A stretch of 64,000 nucleotides of DNA from positions 576,710-640,709 of the forward strand of contig NZ_JGYG01000001.1 in assembly GCF_000740795.1 (NCBI RefSeq). Reading direction: 5' to 3'. The position numbers and the translations under genes were made by a program. This DNA comes from Haematobacter massiliensis (GTDB lineage Bacteria > Pseudomonadota > Alphaproteobacteria > Rhodobacterales > Rhodobacteraceae). Of this stretch, positions 8,488 through 18,037 are shown piece after piece. The number at the start of each line of letters is the position of its first letter. Positions within the stretch are counted from its first letter, which is position 1. Below the pieces are notes generated by a model, which was given only the letters and a program-made list of their open reading frames with translations, had not been told where the DNA came from and did not search any database.

Positions 8488-10691
8488 TGCAGGGAGAATT
8501 CCAGCTCGATCTGACAACCTGCGACCGGGAGCCGATCCACATTCCCGGTGCCATCCAACAGCATGGCTGTCTTCTTGCGCTGAACGGCGATCTCACGGTG
8601 GTGCACCGTCTCTCCGCCAATGCGGCGGCAATGCTGCAGGCGCCCGACCTCCGCCGTGGCTCCTCGACCGCGGATGTTCTGGGACGCGCGACCCTTCACC
8701 GGCTCCGCAACGCTCTCCTGCTGGCCATTGACCGCCCCGCCCTGCTCTTCGCGGTGGCGGCACGGGAAGATGGGCCGCTGTTCGACATCGCCATCCATCG
8801 CTCAGGCGATGAGATCGTGGTGGAGTTCGAGCCTGCCGAGGAAGGGGGCGGCGCACCGCTGGAGATCAGCCGCACGCTGATGGCCCGCATCCGCCGCATT
8901 GATCAGGAATCTGTCCTGCTCCAGCAGGCTGTCCGGCTGGTCCGTGGTACGACGGGATATGACCGGGTGATGGCCTATGCGTTTCAGGAGGACGGCTCCG
9001 GCAAGGTGATCGCCGAGACGAAACGGAATGATCTGGAAAGCTTCCTCGGCCAGTATTTCCCGGCCGCCGACATTCCCATACAGGCCCGCGCGCTCTACCT
9101 GCGCAACACCATCCGCATCATATCCGATTCATCAGATCACCGCGTAGCGCTTCTGCCGGAGGTTGATGACGACGGCCGCAAGCTCGATCTGTCGCAGGCC
9201 CATCTGCGCGCGGTCTCGCCCATCCACTGCGAATACCTGCGCAACATGGGGGTCGGCGCGTCCATGTCGATCTCCATCGTGTTGGATGGTCGCCTCTGGG
9301 GGCTGATCGCCTGCCACCATTACGACAGCCGTGTCCTGCCGATGTCGCTCCGCGTGTCGATGGAGATGTTCGGCGAATTCCTCTCGCTCCAGCTCAGTTC
9401 CCTCCAGCGGCAGGAGAAGCTGGAGCTCGCGCGCGAGGTGCGGGCGACGGTGGACCGGCTGACCTACCTCGGCAGCACCACCCCGCCGGATCGGGTGCTG
9501 GTCCGCAGCCTTCCGGAGCTTGCGCAGGTGCTCAATGCCGACGGCGCCGCCCTGCTGATCGACGGGCTCTGGACCGAAACCGGCACCACTCCCCCACCGG
9601 GCGCGGCGCGCGGCATCGTGGCTGATTTGCGGGATGTGGCGCAGGGTCGGGTTTGGTCCACCAATGCGCTGTCTTCGGTCCTGCCCGAAGCGGCGGAATA
9701 TCACGCTGCCGCCTCCGGGGTGCTCATCATCCCGCTGTCGCAATTGCCGCGCGATTACATGTTCTTCTTCCGCAAGGAGATCATCCAGTCGCTCGACTGG
9801 GCAGGAGACCCGAACAAGACCTATACTACCGGCCCCCATGGCGACCGGCTGACGCCCCGCCGCAGCTTCGCCATCTGGAAGGAGACCGTCTATCAGCAGT
9901 CTCGCCCCTGGACCGTGCAGGAAATAGATGCGGCAGAATCGATCCGCAGCGCGATTACGGAAATCCTTCTCCGACACAGCGAGCTGCTGGCCGATGAGCG
10001 CGACCGCGCTGCGCTGAGGCAACGGGTGCTGAACGATGAGCTGAACCACCGGGTGAAGAACGTGCTGGCGCTCATAAAGTCGCTGATTGGCCAGCCCGTC
10101 GCCGACGGCGGAAATCTGCGGGAGTATGTCGAAGACCTTCGCGGACGCATTCAGGCGCTCGCCTATGCCCATGATCAGGTGATCCGCGGCGAAGATGGCG
10201 GAATGCTGGATGATCTCATGCGGGCGGAACTCGGCCCCTACCTCGGTCATGCGGTCACACTTTCCGGGGAGCCGGTTCACCTTGACGTACGCGCCTTCCC
10301 GGTCCTCGCGCTTGTGCTCCACGAAATGGCAACCAATGCGGCCAAATACGGCGCCTTGTCGGAGCCTGAGGGAAGGCTGCTCGTCGACTGGCAACGCCGC
10401 GCCGACGGAGCGGTGGAAATCACCTGGACGGAAAGCGACGGACCGGAGGTCGTTGAGCCGAAGCGTGACGGCTTTGGCTCGACCCTCATCACCCGCTCCA
10501 TCCCGCATGATCTGGACGGCGAGGCGGAGGTGACTTTCGCGCCGGAGGGATTGCGCGCCCGTTTCCTGATCCCTGCGCACATGTTACGCCGAGCGAGCAC
10601 CACGCCGCAGCCGTGGAGGACGCAGCAACGGAGGAAGCCATGTCCTTGCCCAAACCGGAGTCTGATGCAGACGCACCCGCGCGTGACCTGA
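8487..10691 (+). CDS. bphP: Bacteriophytochrome histidine kinase (PAS-GAF-PHY-HWE kinase)
   Basis: This is a red/far-red light receptor of 734 residues. The biliverdin-binding cysteine is C12 in TTCDREPIHIPG. The GAF domain carries PAADIPIQARALY near residue 192, matching the PASDIP motif, and is followed by a PHY domain (to about 505). The output is an HWE/HisKA_2-type kinase: phospho-histidine in ELNHRVKN (about 519), N-box HEMATNAAKYGAL (about 612) and the WTE motif that defines HWE kinases. The last 17 codons overlap the response regulator gene. There are no membrane segments. The cognate output is probably the adjacent single-domain regulator. Confidence 0.95.
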   Translation: MQGEFQLDLTTCDREPIHIPGAIQQHGCLLALNGDLTVVHRLSANAAAMLQAPDLRRGSSTADVLGRATLHRLRNALLLAIDRPALLFAVAAREDGPLFDIAIHRSGDEIVVEFEPAEEGGGAPLEISRTLMARIRRIDQESVLLQQAVRLVRGTTGYDRVMAYAFQEDGSGKVIAETKRNDLESFLGQYFPAADIPIQARALYLRNTIRIISDSSDHRVALLPEVDDDGRKLDLSQAHLRAVSPIHCEYLRNMGVGASMSISIVLDGRLWGLIACHHYDSRVLPMSLRVSMEMFGEFLSLQLSSLQRQEKLELAREVRATVDRLTYLGSTTPPDRVLVRSLPELAQVLNADGAALLIDGLWTETGTTPPPGAARGIVADLRDVAQGRVWSTNALSSVLPEAAEYHAAASGVLIIPLSQLPRDYMFFFRKEIIQSLDWAGDPNKTYTTGPHGDRLTPRRSFAIWKETVYQQSRPWTVQEIDAAESIRSAITEILLRHSELLADERDRAALRQRVLNDELNHRVKNVLALIKSLIGQPVADGGNLREYVEDLRGRIQALAYAHDQVIRGEDGGMLDDLMRAELGPYLGHAVTLSGEPVHLDVRAFPVLALVLHEMATNAAKYGALSEPEGRLLVDWQRRADGAVEITWTESDGPEVVEPKRDGFGSTLITRSIPHDLDGEAEVTFAPEGLRARFLIPAHMLRRASTTPQPWRTQQRRKPCPCPNRSLMQTHPRVT

Positions 10692-11050
10692 ACATCCTTC
10701 TGGTCGAGGATCAGGTGCTGATCGCGATGGATGTCGAGGCGATGCTGGGCGATCTTGGCTACGACAACGTGTCAGCGGCCCGCGCATCGGGAGAGGCGCT
10801 GTCGATGATAGACCGCGCGGCGCCCGATCTCGCGGTTCTGGACGTGAACCTTGGGCGGGACACGTCCTTCCCCGTGGCGGAGGAGCTGATCCGGCGCGGG
10901 ATCCCGTTCGTCTTTGCCACCGGCTACGGGGACAGCTCCATCATACCCTCGGTCTTCGAGAACATACCCGTGGTGCAGAAGCCCTATGAGGCGGAAATGA
11001 TCCTGGCCGCGCTCGGCAAGGAACAGGCAAGGTTGGCGGGCAAGGTCTGA
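10640..11050 (+). CDS. Single-domain response regulator, probable partner of BphP
   Basis: This 136-residue CheY-like receiver has no output domain. Acidic pocket E23/D24, phospho-acceptor D68 (LAVLDVNLG), T94 and K114 (VQKPYE) are all present. The ATG at 10640 follows GGAGGAAG and lies inside the 3' end of bphP (52-base overlap), so the proteins are co-produced. HWE kinases commonly pair with such stand-alone receivers, which act as phosphate sinks or shuttles. The downstream target is not encoded nearby. Confidence 0.92.
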   Translation: MSLPKPESDADAPARDLNILLVEDQVLIAMDVEAMLGDLGYDNVSAARASGEALSMIDRAAPDLAVLDVNLGRDTSFPVAEELIRRGIPFVFATGYGDSSIIPSVFENIPVVQKPYEAEMILAALGKEQARLAGKV

Positions 11051-11077
11051 TCCTGCCCGCCAGGGTCACGGCGCGGG

Positions 11078-12271
11078 TTACTGATCCGCGCCGCCGACAT
11101 TGGTGCCTGTCGTATCGGCAGGCAGACCCTGCGTCCGCTCTATTTCCCGCCAGCGGGCGACGTTGCGGTTGTGCTCCTGCAACGTCGTGGCAAAAGCGTG
11201 CCCGCCCGTGCCATCCGCAACGAAGAAGAGGTAATCCGTCTGTTCGGGGTTCAGCGCCGCCTCGATCGACAGCCGGCCCGGATTGGCGATGGGCGTCGGC
11301 GGCAGCCCGGCGATGACATAGGTGTTGTATGGCGTGGGTCTTCGCAGTTCACTCTGCCTCAGACCCCGGCCGAGCGCGCCTTTCCCTTCAGTCACGCCAT
11401 AGATAACCGTCGGGTCGGTCTGGAGCCGCATCCCCTGTTCGAGACGGTTGACGAACACGCTGGCGACACGGCGGCGCTCTTCGGGCACGGCGGTCTCCTT
11501 CTCCACGATGGAAGCCATGACGAGAGCCTCCTCCGGCGTCGTGTAGGGCAGACCTTCGGCACGGTTCGCCCAGAGGTCTGCCAGTGTGGCCGCCTGCCGG
11601 TTCTCCATCTGACCGATGAGCTGCGCCCGGTTGCCGCCGCGGGTCACCTCATAGCTGTCGGGCGAAAGCGACCCCTCCGCCGGAACCGTGCTCACCTCGC
11701 CCGAGAGGAACTCAGCGCGCTTCAGCGCCTCGATCACCTGCCAGCTTGTGACACCCTCGGCCAGCGTCACGCGGTAGCGCACGTCCTGCCCCTGAGCGAG
11801 ATCGACATATTGCGGCGGGGCAGCTTCCGTCGCTGGGTCGAACTTCACGACTTCCACGTAACGGTTGGTGGTCGGATCAAGCTCCCGCACCACGGTATCG
11901 GCGACAAGCACGCCAATGCGGTAGTTGATCTCCGTCCCGCAGGTGCTCTGGCCGGCCTGCGTGAGGCTCTGGAGAATGGCCTCCATCGGCGCGCCCGGCG
12001 GGATGAGGTAGGAGCCGAACTTCAGGTTGCCCGACTGCTCCCGGTAATTCGCGCCGATGCGAAAGATGGCCGCATGGGAAATCGCCCCCTGGTCTGCCAG
12101 CCGTTCGGCGACACCGCTCATGGAAGCGCCGCGGGGCACCTGAAAGCAGATTGCCTGCGTGAGCGGCCCCTGTCCGGTGAACTCCCGCTTGCCCCAGGCC
12201 ACGACCCCCGCCACCGCCGCCAGAAGCACGATGAACAGCGTCAGTGCGTTGGAGGCGATGTTGCGCCACAT
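11078..12271 (-). CDS. mltG: Endolytic transglycosylase MltG
   Basis: This inner-membrane lytic transglycosylase cuts nascent peptidoglycan glycan strands and limits their length. It has 397 residues. An N-terminal membrane anchor spans about residues 9-27, a LysM-like region follows, and the YceG/MltG domain holds the catalytic segment SIVEKET at 254-260, then ERRRVASVFVNRL and LQTDPTVIYG. The conserved end segment YNTYVIAGLPPTPIANPG is present. Its ATG overlaps the fabF stop (TGATG), and the fabF-mltG pair is a common bacterial operon. Confidence 0.96.
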   Translation of the reverse strand: MWRNIASNALTLFIVLLAAVAGVVAWGKREFTGQGPLTQAICFQVPRGASMSGVAERLADQGAISHAAIFRIGANYREQSGNLKFGSYLIPPGAPMEAILQSLTQAGQSTCGTEINYRIGVLVADTVVRELDPTTNRYVEVVKFDPATEAAPPQYVDLAQGQDVRYRVTLAEGVTSWQVIEALKRAEFLSGEVSTVPAEGSLSPDSYEVTRGGNRAQLIGQMENRQAATLADLWANRAEGLPYTTPEEALVMASIVEKETAVPEERRRVASVFVNRLEQGMRLQTDPTVIYGVTEGKGALGRGLRQSELRRPTPYNTYVIAGLPPTPIANPGRLSIEAALNPEQTDYLFFVADGTGGHAFATTLQEHNRNVARWREIERTQGLPADTTGTNVGGADQ

Positions 12272-13533
12272 CAGTCGGCCACCCGGCCGATCACCAGCGA
12301 CGCATTGGTGCCGCCGAAGCCGAAGGAGTTGGAAAGGGCCACGTCGATCTTGCGCTTCACAGCCTTGTTCGGCGCGAGGTCGAGCTTCGGCTCCACCGCC
12401 GGGTTGTCCAGATTGATCGTCGGGGGCGCCACCTGATCACGGATCGCCAGGATGCAGAAGATCGCCTCCACCGATCCGGCCGCGCCCAGCAGGTGGCCGA
12501 TCGACGATTTGGTGGAGGACATGGTGGCCGAGGCCGCCGCATCGCCCATCAGCCGCTCCACCGCGCCGAGTTCGATCGTGTCGGCCATGGTCGAGGTGCC
12601 GTGCGCGTTGATATAGTCGATATCCTTCGGCTCCAGACCCGCGCGGTTCAGCGCGGCCTTCATCGACCGGAAGCCGCCGTCGCCATCCTCCGACGGTGCG
12701 GTGATGTGATAGGCGTCTCCGGACAGGCCATAGCCCAGCACTTCGGCGTAGATCTTCGCGCCGCGCGCCTTGGCGTGCTCATATTCCTCCAGCACGACGA
12801 TTCCCGCGCCCTCGCCCATGACGAAACCGTCACGATCCGCGTCATAGGGACGGGAGGCGGATTTGGGATCGTCGGCCCGCTTGGTGGACAGCGCCTTGCA
12901 GGCGTTGAAGCCCGCGATGCCGATCTGGCAGATCGCGGCCTCGGCCCCGCCCGCGACCATCACATCCGCATCGCCCAGCATGATGAGCCGCGCCGCATCG
13001 CCGATGGCATGGGCGCCGGTGGAGCAGGCGGTAACGACGGAATGGTTCGGTCCCTTGAAGCCGAAGCGGATCGACACCTGCCCCGACACGAGGTTGATGA
13101 GCGCGCCCGGAATGAAGAAGGGCGACACGCGGCGCGGACCCTTTTCCTTGATGAGCACGGCCGTATCGGCGATGGAATTCAGCCCGCCGATGCCGGAGCC
13201 GATCATCACGCCGGTCCGCTCCTTGTCCTCCTCCGTCGCCGGCTCCCAGCCGCTGTCGCGGATCGCCTGCGTGGCGGCGGCCATGCCGTAGAGGATAAAG
13301 GTATCGACCTTGCGCTGCTCCTTCGGCTCCATCCAGTCGTCAGGGTTGAAGGTGCCATCCGTGCCGTCGCCATAGGGTACTTCGCAGGCATAGGTGGTGG
13401 CGAGGCCCGTCGTGTCGAACCGGGTGATGGGGCCTGCCCCCGATTCCCCCGCCAACAGCCGGGACCAGGTTTCCTCCACTCCCGACGCCAGCGGTGTGAC
13501 CAGTCCGAGACCTGTGACAACGACCCTGCGCAT
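12271..13533 (-). CDS. fabF: Beta-ketoacyl-ACP synthase II
   Basis: This is a condensing enzyme of fatty acid elongation: it adds two carbons from malonyl-ACP to acyl-ACP. It has 420 residues. The catalytic cysteine is C170 in VVTACSTGAH, the histidines are H311 (NAHGTST) and H347 (SIGHLLGAAG), and K342 is present, so the Cys-His-His triad is complete. The start at 13533 begins MRRVVVTGLG and has AGGAGGAACGAGC in front. It is translationally coupled to mltG. acpP, usually upstream, is not adjacent here. Confidence 0.97.
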   Translation of the reverse strand: MRRVVVTGLGLVTPLASGVEETWSRLLAGESGAGPITRFDTTGLATTYACEVPYGDGTDGTFNPDDWMEPKEQRKVDTFILYGMAAATQAIRDSGWEPATEEDKERTGVMIGSGIGGLNSIADTAVLIKEKGPRRVSPFFIPGALINLVSGQVSIRFGFKGPNHSVVTACSTGAHAIGDAARLIMLGDADVMVAGGAEAAICQIGIAGFNACKALSTKRADDPKSASRPYDADRDGFVMGEGAGIVVLEEYEHAKARGAKIYAEVLGYGLSGDAYHITAPSEDGDGGFRSMKAALNRAGLEPKDIDYINAHGTSTMADTIELGAVERLMGDAAASATMSSTKSSIGHLLGAAGSVEAIFCILAIRDQVAPPTINLDNPAVEPKLDLAPNKAVKRKIDVALSNSFGFGGTNASLVIGRVAD

Positions 13534-13618
13534 GCTCGTTCCTCCTGCCTTCTCCGGCGGTTTTCTGGGTGCCGCTCTTACACGCGGGGGCCGCGTCGTG
13601 CAATCTCCGGGGCGTGTT

Positions 13619-14335
13619 TCAGCCCGCGGCCCCGGGGTCACGGGCGACGAGCATGGGCGCGGTCAGGTCCGAAAGCCGTGTCTTCTGACGTCCGTCCGCT
13701 GAGAAGTTCCCGGGATCAAGCCAGGCGGCATGGGCCGCGCGGATAGCGGGCCAGTCCTTGTCGATGATGGCGAACCAGGCCGTATCGCGGTTGCGGCCCT
13801 TGGTGATGGTCGCCTGGCGGAACGTCCCCTCATAGCTGAAACCCAGCCGGGCCGCCGCCCGGCGGGACGGCAGGTTGAAGCTGTCGCATTTCCACTCCAT
13901 CCGCCGGTAGCCCGCATCGAAGGCCCAGCCGATCATCAGCGACAGCGCCTCCGTCGCCGCGCGCCGCCCCTGCAACGCAGGGGAGAGGTTGATGTGCCCG
14001 ATCTCGATGGTGCCTACATCCGGCGTGATACGCAGGAAGCTCGCCACACCGGCGGGAGTGCTTTCCCGGTCAAGGTCGCGGATGGCGAAGAAGAATGGAT
14101 CCTCCAGCCCCGAGACATCGCGAACCCAGTTTCCATACGCCTCCGCCGTGGCAAAAGGTCCATAGGGCAGGTAATCCCAGATCGCGTCATCAGCGCCGTT
14201 CGCCGCGTGGAGCGAGGCCGCATGGGCATCCTCGTCCAGCCGCTCAAGCCGTACGTATCGACCAGCCAGTGGCATCGCCTCCGGCTTCCGGGCGGCAGTC
14301 CAGTCGGCGACGGGCTCTCCAAAGCGCTTGGTCAT
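13619..14335 (-). CDS. GNAT family N-acetyltransferase (RimJ/RimL-like)
   Basis: This 238-residue cytoplasmic protein carries an Acetyltransf_3-type GNAT domain. [16 protein letters not shown] starts the fold. The acetyl-CoA loop is in the segment [15 protein letters not shown] (about residues 118-132), followed by [25 protein letters not shown], the usual end of the fold. A C-terminal extension of about 35 residues is less conserved. A GAGGAA site precedes the ATG. It lies 8 bases downstream of nadK and is probably cotranscribed with it. The acceptor substrate is unknown. Confidence 0.88.
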   Translation of the reverse strand: MTKRFGEPVADWTAARKPEAMPLAGRYVRLERLDEDAHAASLHAANGADDAIWDYLPYGPFATAEAYGNWVRDVSGLEDPFFFAIRDLDRESTPAGVASFLRITPDVGTIEIGHINLSPALQGRRAATEALSLMIGWAFDAGYRRMEWKCDSFNLPSRRAAARLGFSYEGTFRQATITKGRNRDTAWFAIIDKDWPAIRAAHAAWLDPGNFSADGRQKTRLSDLTAPMLVARDPGAAG

Positions 14336-14343
14336 GTCGTTCC

Positions 14344-15111
14344 TCAGACAAATTGTTCACGGATAAGCCGCTCTTCCAGCCCGTGGCCGGGATCGAACAG
14401 GATGCGGTGTCGCACGGCCGGGTCGGAGCGGACCGAAACCCAGAGCACATCGCGCACCGAGCGTCCGTCGCTGTCGGCCATGACCGGGCGCTTCTGCGGT
14501 TCCAGCACATCGAAGCGGACGGTGGCGGTACGGGGCAGCAAGGCGCCCCGCCAGCGGCGCGGCCGGAACGCCGCCATGGGCGTCAGCGCCAGCACGGCCG
14601 AGCCGATGGGCAGGATCGGCCCATGCGCGGAGTAGTTGTAAGCGGTGGAGCCCGCCGGCGTCGCGACAAGCGCGCCGTCACAGATCAGCTCCTCCATGCG
14701 CACCTTGCCGTCCACCGTGATTCGCAGCTTGGCCGCCTGCGGGCCGGCGCGGAGCAGCGACACCTCATTGATGGCCAGCGCCTCATGGATGCGGCCCGCG
14801 GCATCCTCCGCCGTCATGGCGAGGGGATTTATGACCTCCTCCTCCGCATCGGCGAGACGGCGGGTGAGCCCCATCTCCGCGAATTCGTTCATCAGGAAAC
14901 CGACGGTGCCGCAATTCATGCCATAGACCGGCACGGAGAGATGCTGCGTGCCGTGCAGCGTCTGGAGCATGAATCCGTCTCCCCCGAGCGCCACGATCAC
15001 ATCAGCAGCCTCGACCGGGGCATCTCCATAGCGCGCGATCAACCGCGCCCGCGCATCCTGCGCGAGATCGGAAGTCGAAGCGAGGAAGGCGATCCGCCTT
15101 TTGTCCGTCAT
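14344..15111 (-). CDS. nadK: NAD kinase
   Basis: It phosphorylates NAD to NADP. It has 255 residues from the ATG at 15111; the frame extends to 15159 but the earlier residues do not resemble the family. The ATP/NAD site GGDG is at 43-46, the NE pair is in AINEVSLLR (115-116), and TPAGSTAY is at 151-158. It is divergent from glyA across a 144-base gap that must contain both promoters. Confidence 0.95.
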   Translation of the reverse strand: MTDKRRIAFLASTSDLAQDARARLIARYGDAPVEAADVIVALGGDGFMLQTLHGTQHLSVPVYGMNCGTVGFLMNEFAEMGLTRRLADAEEEVINPLAMTAEDAAGRIHEALAINEVSLLRAGPQAAKLRITVDGKVRMEELICDGALVATPAGSTAYNYSAHGPILPIGSAVLALTPMAAFRPRRWRGALLPRTATVRFDVLEPQKRPVMADSDGRSVRDVLWVSVRSDPAVRHRILFDPGHGLEERLIREQFV

Positions 15112-15255
15112 TCTGTCCCCCTGCCCCGCTGTCTTCGCCTGCCCGCAACCCATTGGCAAGCAGCTCGGGCGGAGAAGCGGCGCATTACCGCTTTCGGCGC
15201 GCAGAGGCTTGCGTTAAAAGCGCCCATCTTTCAGCACCCGCAGGGAGTGGCACCC

Positions 15256-16551
15256 ATGACCGCAGCGATCCGCGACAGCGGCTTCTTCACCGAACAACTC
15301 GAAGCGCGCGATCCTGAGATCTTCGGCGCGATCGGCAAGGAGCTTGGTCGGCAGCGGGAGGAGATCGAACTGATCGCCTCCGAGAACATCGTCTCGCTCG
15401 CCGTGCTCGAAGCGCAGGGTTCGGTGCTGACCAACAAATATGCCGAGGGCTATCCGGGCAAGCGCTACTACGGCGGCTGCCAGTATGTGGACATCGTGGA
15501 AACGCTGGCCATCGAACGGGCCAAGGAGCTGTTCGGCGCGAAATTCGCCAACGTGCAGCCGAACTCCGGCAGCCAGATGAACCAGGCGGTGTTCCTCGCA
15601 CTGCTACAGCCGGGCGACACCTTCATGGGCCTTGACCTGAACTCGGGCGGGCACCTGACTCATGGATCGCCGGTCAACATGTCGGGCAAGTGGTTCAACG
15701 TCGTCTCCTACGGCGTACGCAAGCAGGACCAGCTTCTGGACATGGAGGCGATCCGCGCCTCTGCACATGAGACGAAGCCGAAGCTGATCGTCGCGGGCGG
15801 CACCGCCTATTCCCGCATCTGGGACTGGGCCGAGTTCCGCAAGATCGCGGATGAAGTCGGCGCCTATCTGATGGTCGACATGGCCCATATCGCCGGGCTG
15901 GTCGCCGGGGGCGAGCATCCCTCGCCCGTGCCGCATGCGCATGTCGTGACCACCACGACCCACAAATCCCTGCGTGGTCCGCGCGGCGGGATGATCCTCA
16001 CGAATGACGAGGATATCGCGAAGAAGATCAACTCGGCCGTTTTCCCCGGACTTCAGGGCGGCCCGCTCATGCATGTGATCGCAGCGAAGGCGGTGGCCCT
16101 CGGCGAAGCGCTGCGCCCCGAGTTCAAGACCTACGCCGCGCAGATCGTGAAGAACGCGAAGGCCATGGCGGACGAGCTTCAGAAGGGCGGGATCGACATC
16201 GTCTCCGGCGGCACGGACAACCACCTGATGCTGGCCGACCTGCGTCCGAAATCCGTGACCGGCAAGGCGGCGGAAGCAGCCCTTGGCCGCGCCCACATCA
16301 CCTGCAACAAGAACGGCGTGCCGTTTGACCCGGAGAAGCCCTTCGTGACCTCCGGCGTGCGTCTGGGCACGCCCGCGGGCACTACGCGCGGCTTTGCCGA
16401 GGAGGAGTTCCGCCAGATCGCGCGCTGGATCGTCGAGGTGACTGACGGGCTGTCAGCGAACGGCGACGCGGGCAACGCGGATGTGGAGGCCAAGGTGAAG
16501 GCGGAAGTCGCCGCGCTCTGCGGACGTTTCCCGCTCTATCCGACGCTCTGA
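15256..16551 (+). CDS. glyA: Serine hydroxymethyltransferase
   Basis: This PLP enzyme interconverts serine and glycine and loads one-carbon units on tetrahydrofolate. It has 431 residues. The substrate segment IELIASEN is at about 37-44, the PLP lysine K237 is in [14 protein letters not shown], and D208/H211 sit in VDMAHIAG. The frame is open from 14095, but the fold starts at [11 protein letters not shown] with GGGAG a few bases upstream. No obvious riboswitch was recognised in the 144-base leader region. Confidence 0.97.
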   Translation: MTAAIRDSGFFTEQLEARDPEIFGAIGKELGRQREEIELIASENIVSLAVLEAQGSVLTNKYAEGYPGKRYYGGCQYVDIVETLAIERAKELFGAKFANVQPNSGSQMNQAVFLALLQPGDTFMGLDLNSGGHLTHGSPVNMSGKWFNVVSYGVRKQDQLLDMEAIRASAHETKPKLIVAGGTAYSRIWDWAEFRKIADEVGAYLMVDMAHIAGLVAGGEHPSPVPHAHVVTTTTHKSLRGPRGGMILTNDEDIAKKINSAVFPGLQGGPLMHVIAAKAVALGEALRPEFKTYAAQIVKNAKAMADELQKGGIDIVSGGTDNHLMLADLRPKSVTGKAAEAALGRAHITCNKNGVPFDPEKPFVTSGVRLGTPAGTTRGFAEEEFRQIARWIVEVTDGLSANGDAGNADVEAKVKAEVAALCGRFPLYPTL

Positions 16552-16552
16552 C

Positions 16553-16918
16553 CTATACGAAGCCGCGCCAGACCAGCACGGCGCCGATCAGCAGCGCGAG
16601 CAGCAGAAACTGAAAGGCCAGCCCGGCCAGCCAGTCGAGAAACCGGGACCGGCGGAGACCCCGCCTGTCCCGCCCCTCCAGATGGCCCCGGCAGACGCGA
16701 TAGGCGTGGTCGAGATCACGCTCCGCGATGCGTCCGGCAAGCTTCGGGTGACCGCGAAGGCGCTCCGCCTCTGCCAGCAGCCCGGCCTCTTTCCGCACAT
16801 AACCCGGCACCACCCCGCGCGCATGCGAGAGTTTGTCGCCGAGAGTCCGGCCGCGCAGCCCTGCGCGCCGCGACAGCAGCGTGGAAATATCGCCCGCCCG
16901 GTCATCCGTCCTGCGCAT
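16553..16918 (-). CDS. Small membrane protein of unknown function
   Basis: This 121-residue basic protein has many Arg residues and Arg/Leu-rich helices in the first 85 residues and one C-terminal membrane helix (FQFLLLALLIGAVLVW). It ends two bases from the glyA stop, convergently. A GTG three bases upstream (16921) is an alternative start; GAGGTAGG lies in front. The domain is not recognised. The tail-anchored arrangement suggests a cytoplasmic basic domain at the inner membrane. Codon use matches the neighbours, which supports a real gene. Confidence 0.7.
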   Translation of the reverse strand: MRRTDDRAGDISTLLSRRAGLRGRTLGDKLSHARGVVPGYVRKEAGLLAEAERLRGHPKLAGRIAERDLDHAYRVCRGHLEGRDRRGLRRSRFLDWLAGLAFQFLLLALLIGAVLVWRGFV

Positions 16919-17009
16919 CACCTACCTCGCGTTTCCGTGAGGAAACTAGTGCGCCCTGCGTTCGCAGCAACCCCTTGGCGGAACGCATGGCAGGCGATAT
17001 GACGCGGAT

Positions 17010-17774
17010 ATGCTGAACACGATCATCACCGGCGAACCGGCCGAGAACCCTCCGCTCGTCATCGTGCATGGCCTCTTCGGCTCGGCGCGGAACTGGAATG
17101 TCATCGCAAAGCGCCTGTCGGCGGGGCGTCAGGTCATCGCGGTCGACCAGCGCAACCACGGCGACAGCGCCTGGGCCACGCCGCATGACTATCCCTCGAT
17201 GGCCGCAGATATCGCCGAGGTGATCGGCGCGCATGGCGGCCGGGCCGATGTGCTGGGGCATTCCATGGGCGGCAAGGCGTCGATGATCCTTGCGCTTCAA
17301 CAGCCGGCGCTGATCCGCCGGCTCATCGTCGCCGACATCGCCCCAGTGGCCTATCGTCACACGCAGCAGCCGCTGATCGACGCGATGAAGGGCCTCGACC
17401 TCTCCGACCTCACGACCCGCGGTGAAGCGGACAAGCGGCTGGCGGCTGGCGTCGAAGATCCGTCCACACGCGCTTTCCTGCTTCAGTCGCTCGACCTGCG
17501 CGCCGAGGGTGGCCCCCGCTGGAAACTCAATCTGGACGAGCTTGAACGCGGTATGTCGAATGCCGTGGGCTTCCCGGAAGTCTCCGGCCGGTTCGACGGC
17601 CCTGCCCTGTTTCTCAGCGGAGCCGAGTCCCGCTACGTCCGCCCGGAGATGCACGCGCGCATTCAGGAACTGTTCCCGAACGCGGTGTTCGAGGAGATCG
17701 CCGGTGCAGGCCATTGGCTCCACGCGGAACGTCCACGCGAGTTTGAGGCGGCTGCCGAGAAATTTCTTTCTTGA
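17010..17774 (+). CDS. Alpha/beta-fold hydrolase (YbfF-like esterase)
   Basis: This 254-residue cytoplasmic serine hydrolase has the oxyanion segment IVHGLFGSARNW (about 18-29), DQRNHGDS (46-53), nucleophile S85 in VLGHSMGG and the catalytic histidine in GAGHWLHAE near 236. This pattern matches the YbfF family of acyl esterases. It is divergent from the small membrane protein across about 90 bases. The substrate is not known. Confidence 0.9.
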   Translation: MLNTIITGEPAENPPLVIVHGLFGSARNWNVIAKRLSAGRQVIAVDQRNHGDSAWATPHDYPSMAADIAEVIGAHGGRADVLGHSMGGKASMILALQQPALIRRLIVADIAPVAYRHTQQPLIDAMKGLDLSDLTTRGEADKRLAAGVEDPSTRAFLLQSLDLRAEGGPRWKLNLDELERGMSNAVGFPEVSGRFDGPALFLSGAESRYVRPEMHARIQELFPNAVFEEIAGAGHWLHAERPREFEAAAEKFLS

Positions 17775-17778
17775 GCGG

Positions 17779-17804
17779 GAACTCATGCCCTTTCCCGAAT
17801 GTTA
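17779..17804 (+). promoter_or_regulatory. Near-match EcfG-type promoter upstream of entericidin
   Basis: GGAAC (17779-17783), a 17-base spacer and TGTT (17801-17804) differ from the EcfG consensus only in the first base of the -10 element. The entericidin ATG is 30 bases downstream, the same geometry as the exact matches at 6058-6082 and 39578-39603. This is weaker than those and could be chance. Confidence 0.35.
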
Positions 17805-17833
17805 GACGGCAGCATTCCAAAGGAGTATTCGAC

Positions 17834-17977
17834 ATGAAAAGCTCGCTTCGCCTTCTGCCGCTGCTGGCAATTCTCGGCCTTGCCGCGTGCAACACCATGG
17901 CAGGTGCTGGACGTGACATCCAGTCCGGCGGCGCCGCCCTCACCGGGGAAGCGCGGAAGACCCAGGCACAGATGTGA
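17834..17977 (+). CDS. Entericidin A/B family lipoprotein
   Basis: This 47-residue lipoprotein has a signal peptide ending in the lipobox LAAC (cysteine at residue 20), then NTMAGAGRDIQSGG, the conserved entericidin sequence. An AAAGGAGT ribosome binding site precedes the ATG. Entericidins are small envelope lipoproteins; in enterobacteria entericidin B is stress-induced and counteracted by entericidin A. Only one copy is seen here. A strong terminator follows, so it is a single-gene unit. Confidence 0.9.
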   Translation: MKSSLRLLPLLAILGLAACNTMAGAGRDIQSGGAALTGEARKTQAQM

Positions 17978-17996
17978 GCCGTATGACGAACTGAGA

Positions 17997-18020
17997 AAGG
18001 GCTGCCGCCGGGCAGCCCTT
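17997..18020 (+). terminator. Rho-independent terminator after entericidin
   Basis: A perfect 10-bp stem, AAGGGCTGCC with GGCAGCCCTT, closes a 4-base loop and runs into TTAATT. It lies about 20 bases after the entericidin stop and just ahead of the next plus-strand gene. Confidence 0.85.
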
Positions 18021-18037
18021 TTAATTGGCAAAGACCG

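Noticed and set aside
15112..15255. Possible riboswitch in the nadK-glyA gap
   Set aside because: No conserved core of glycine, SAM or THF riboswitches was recognised in 144 bases, so no claim is made.
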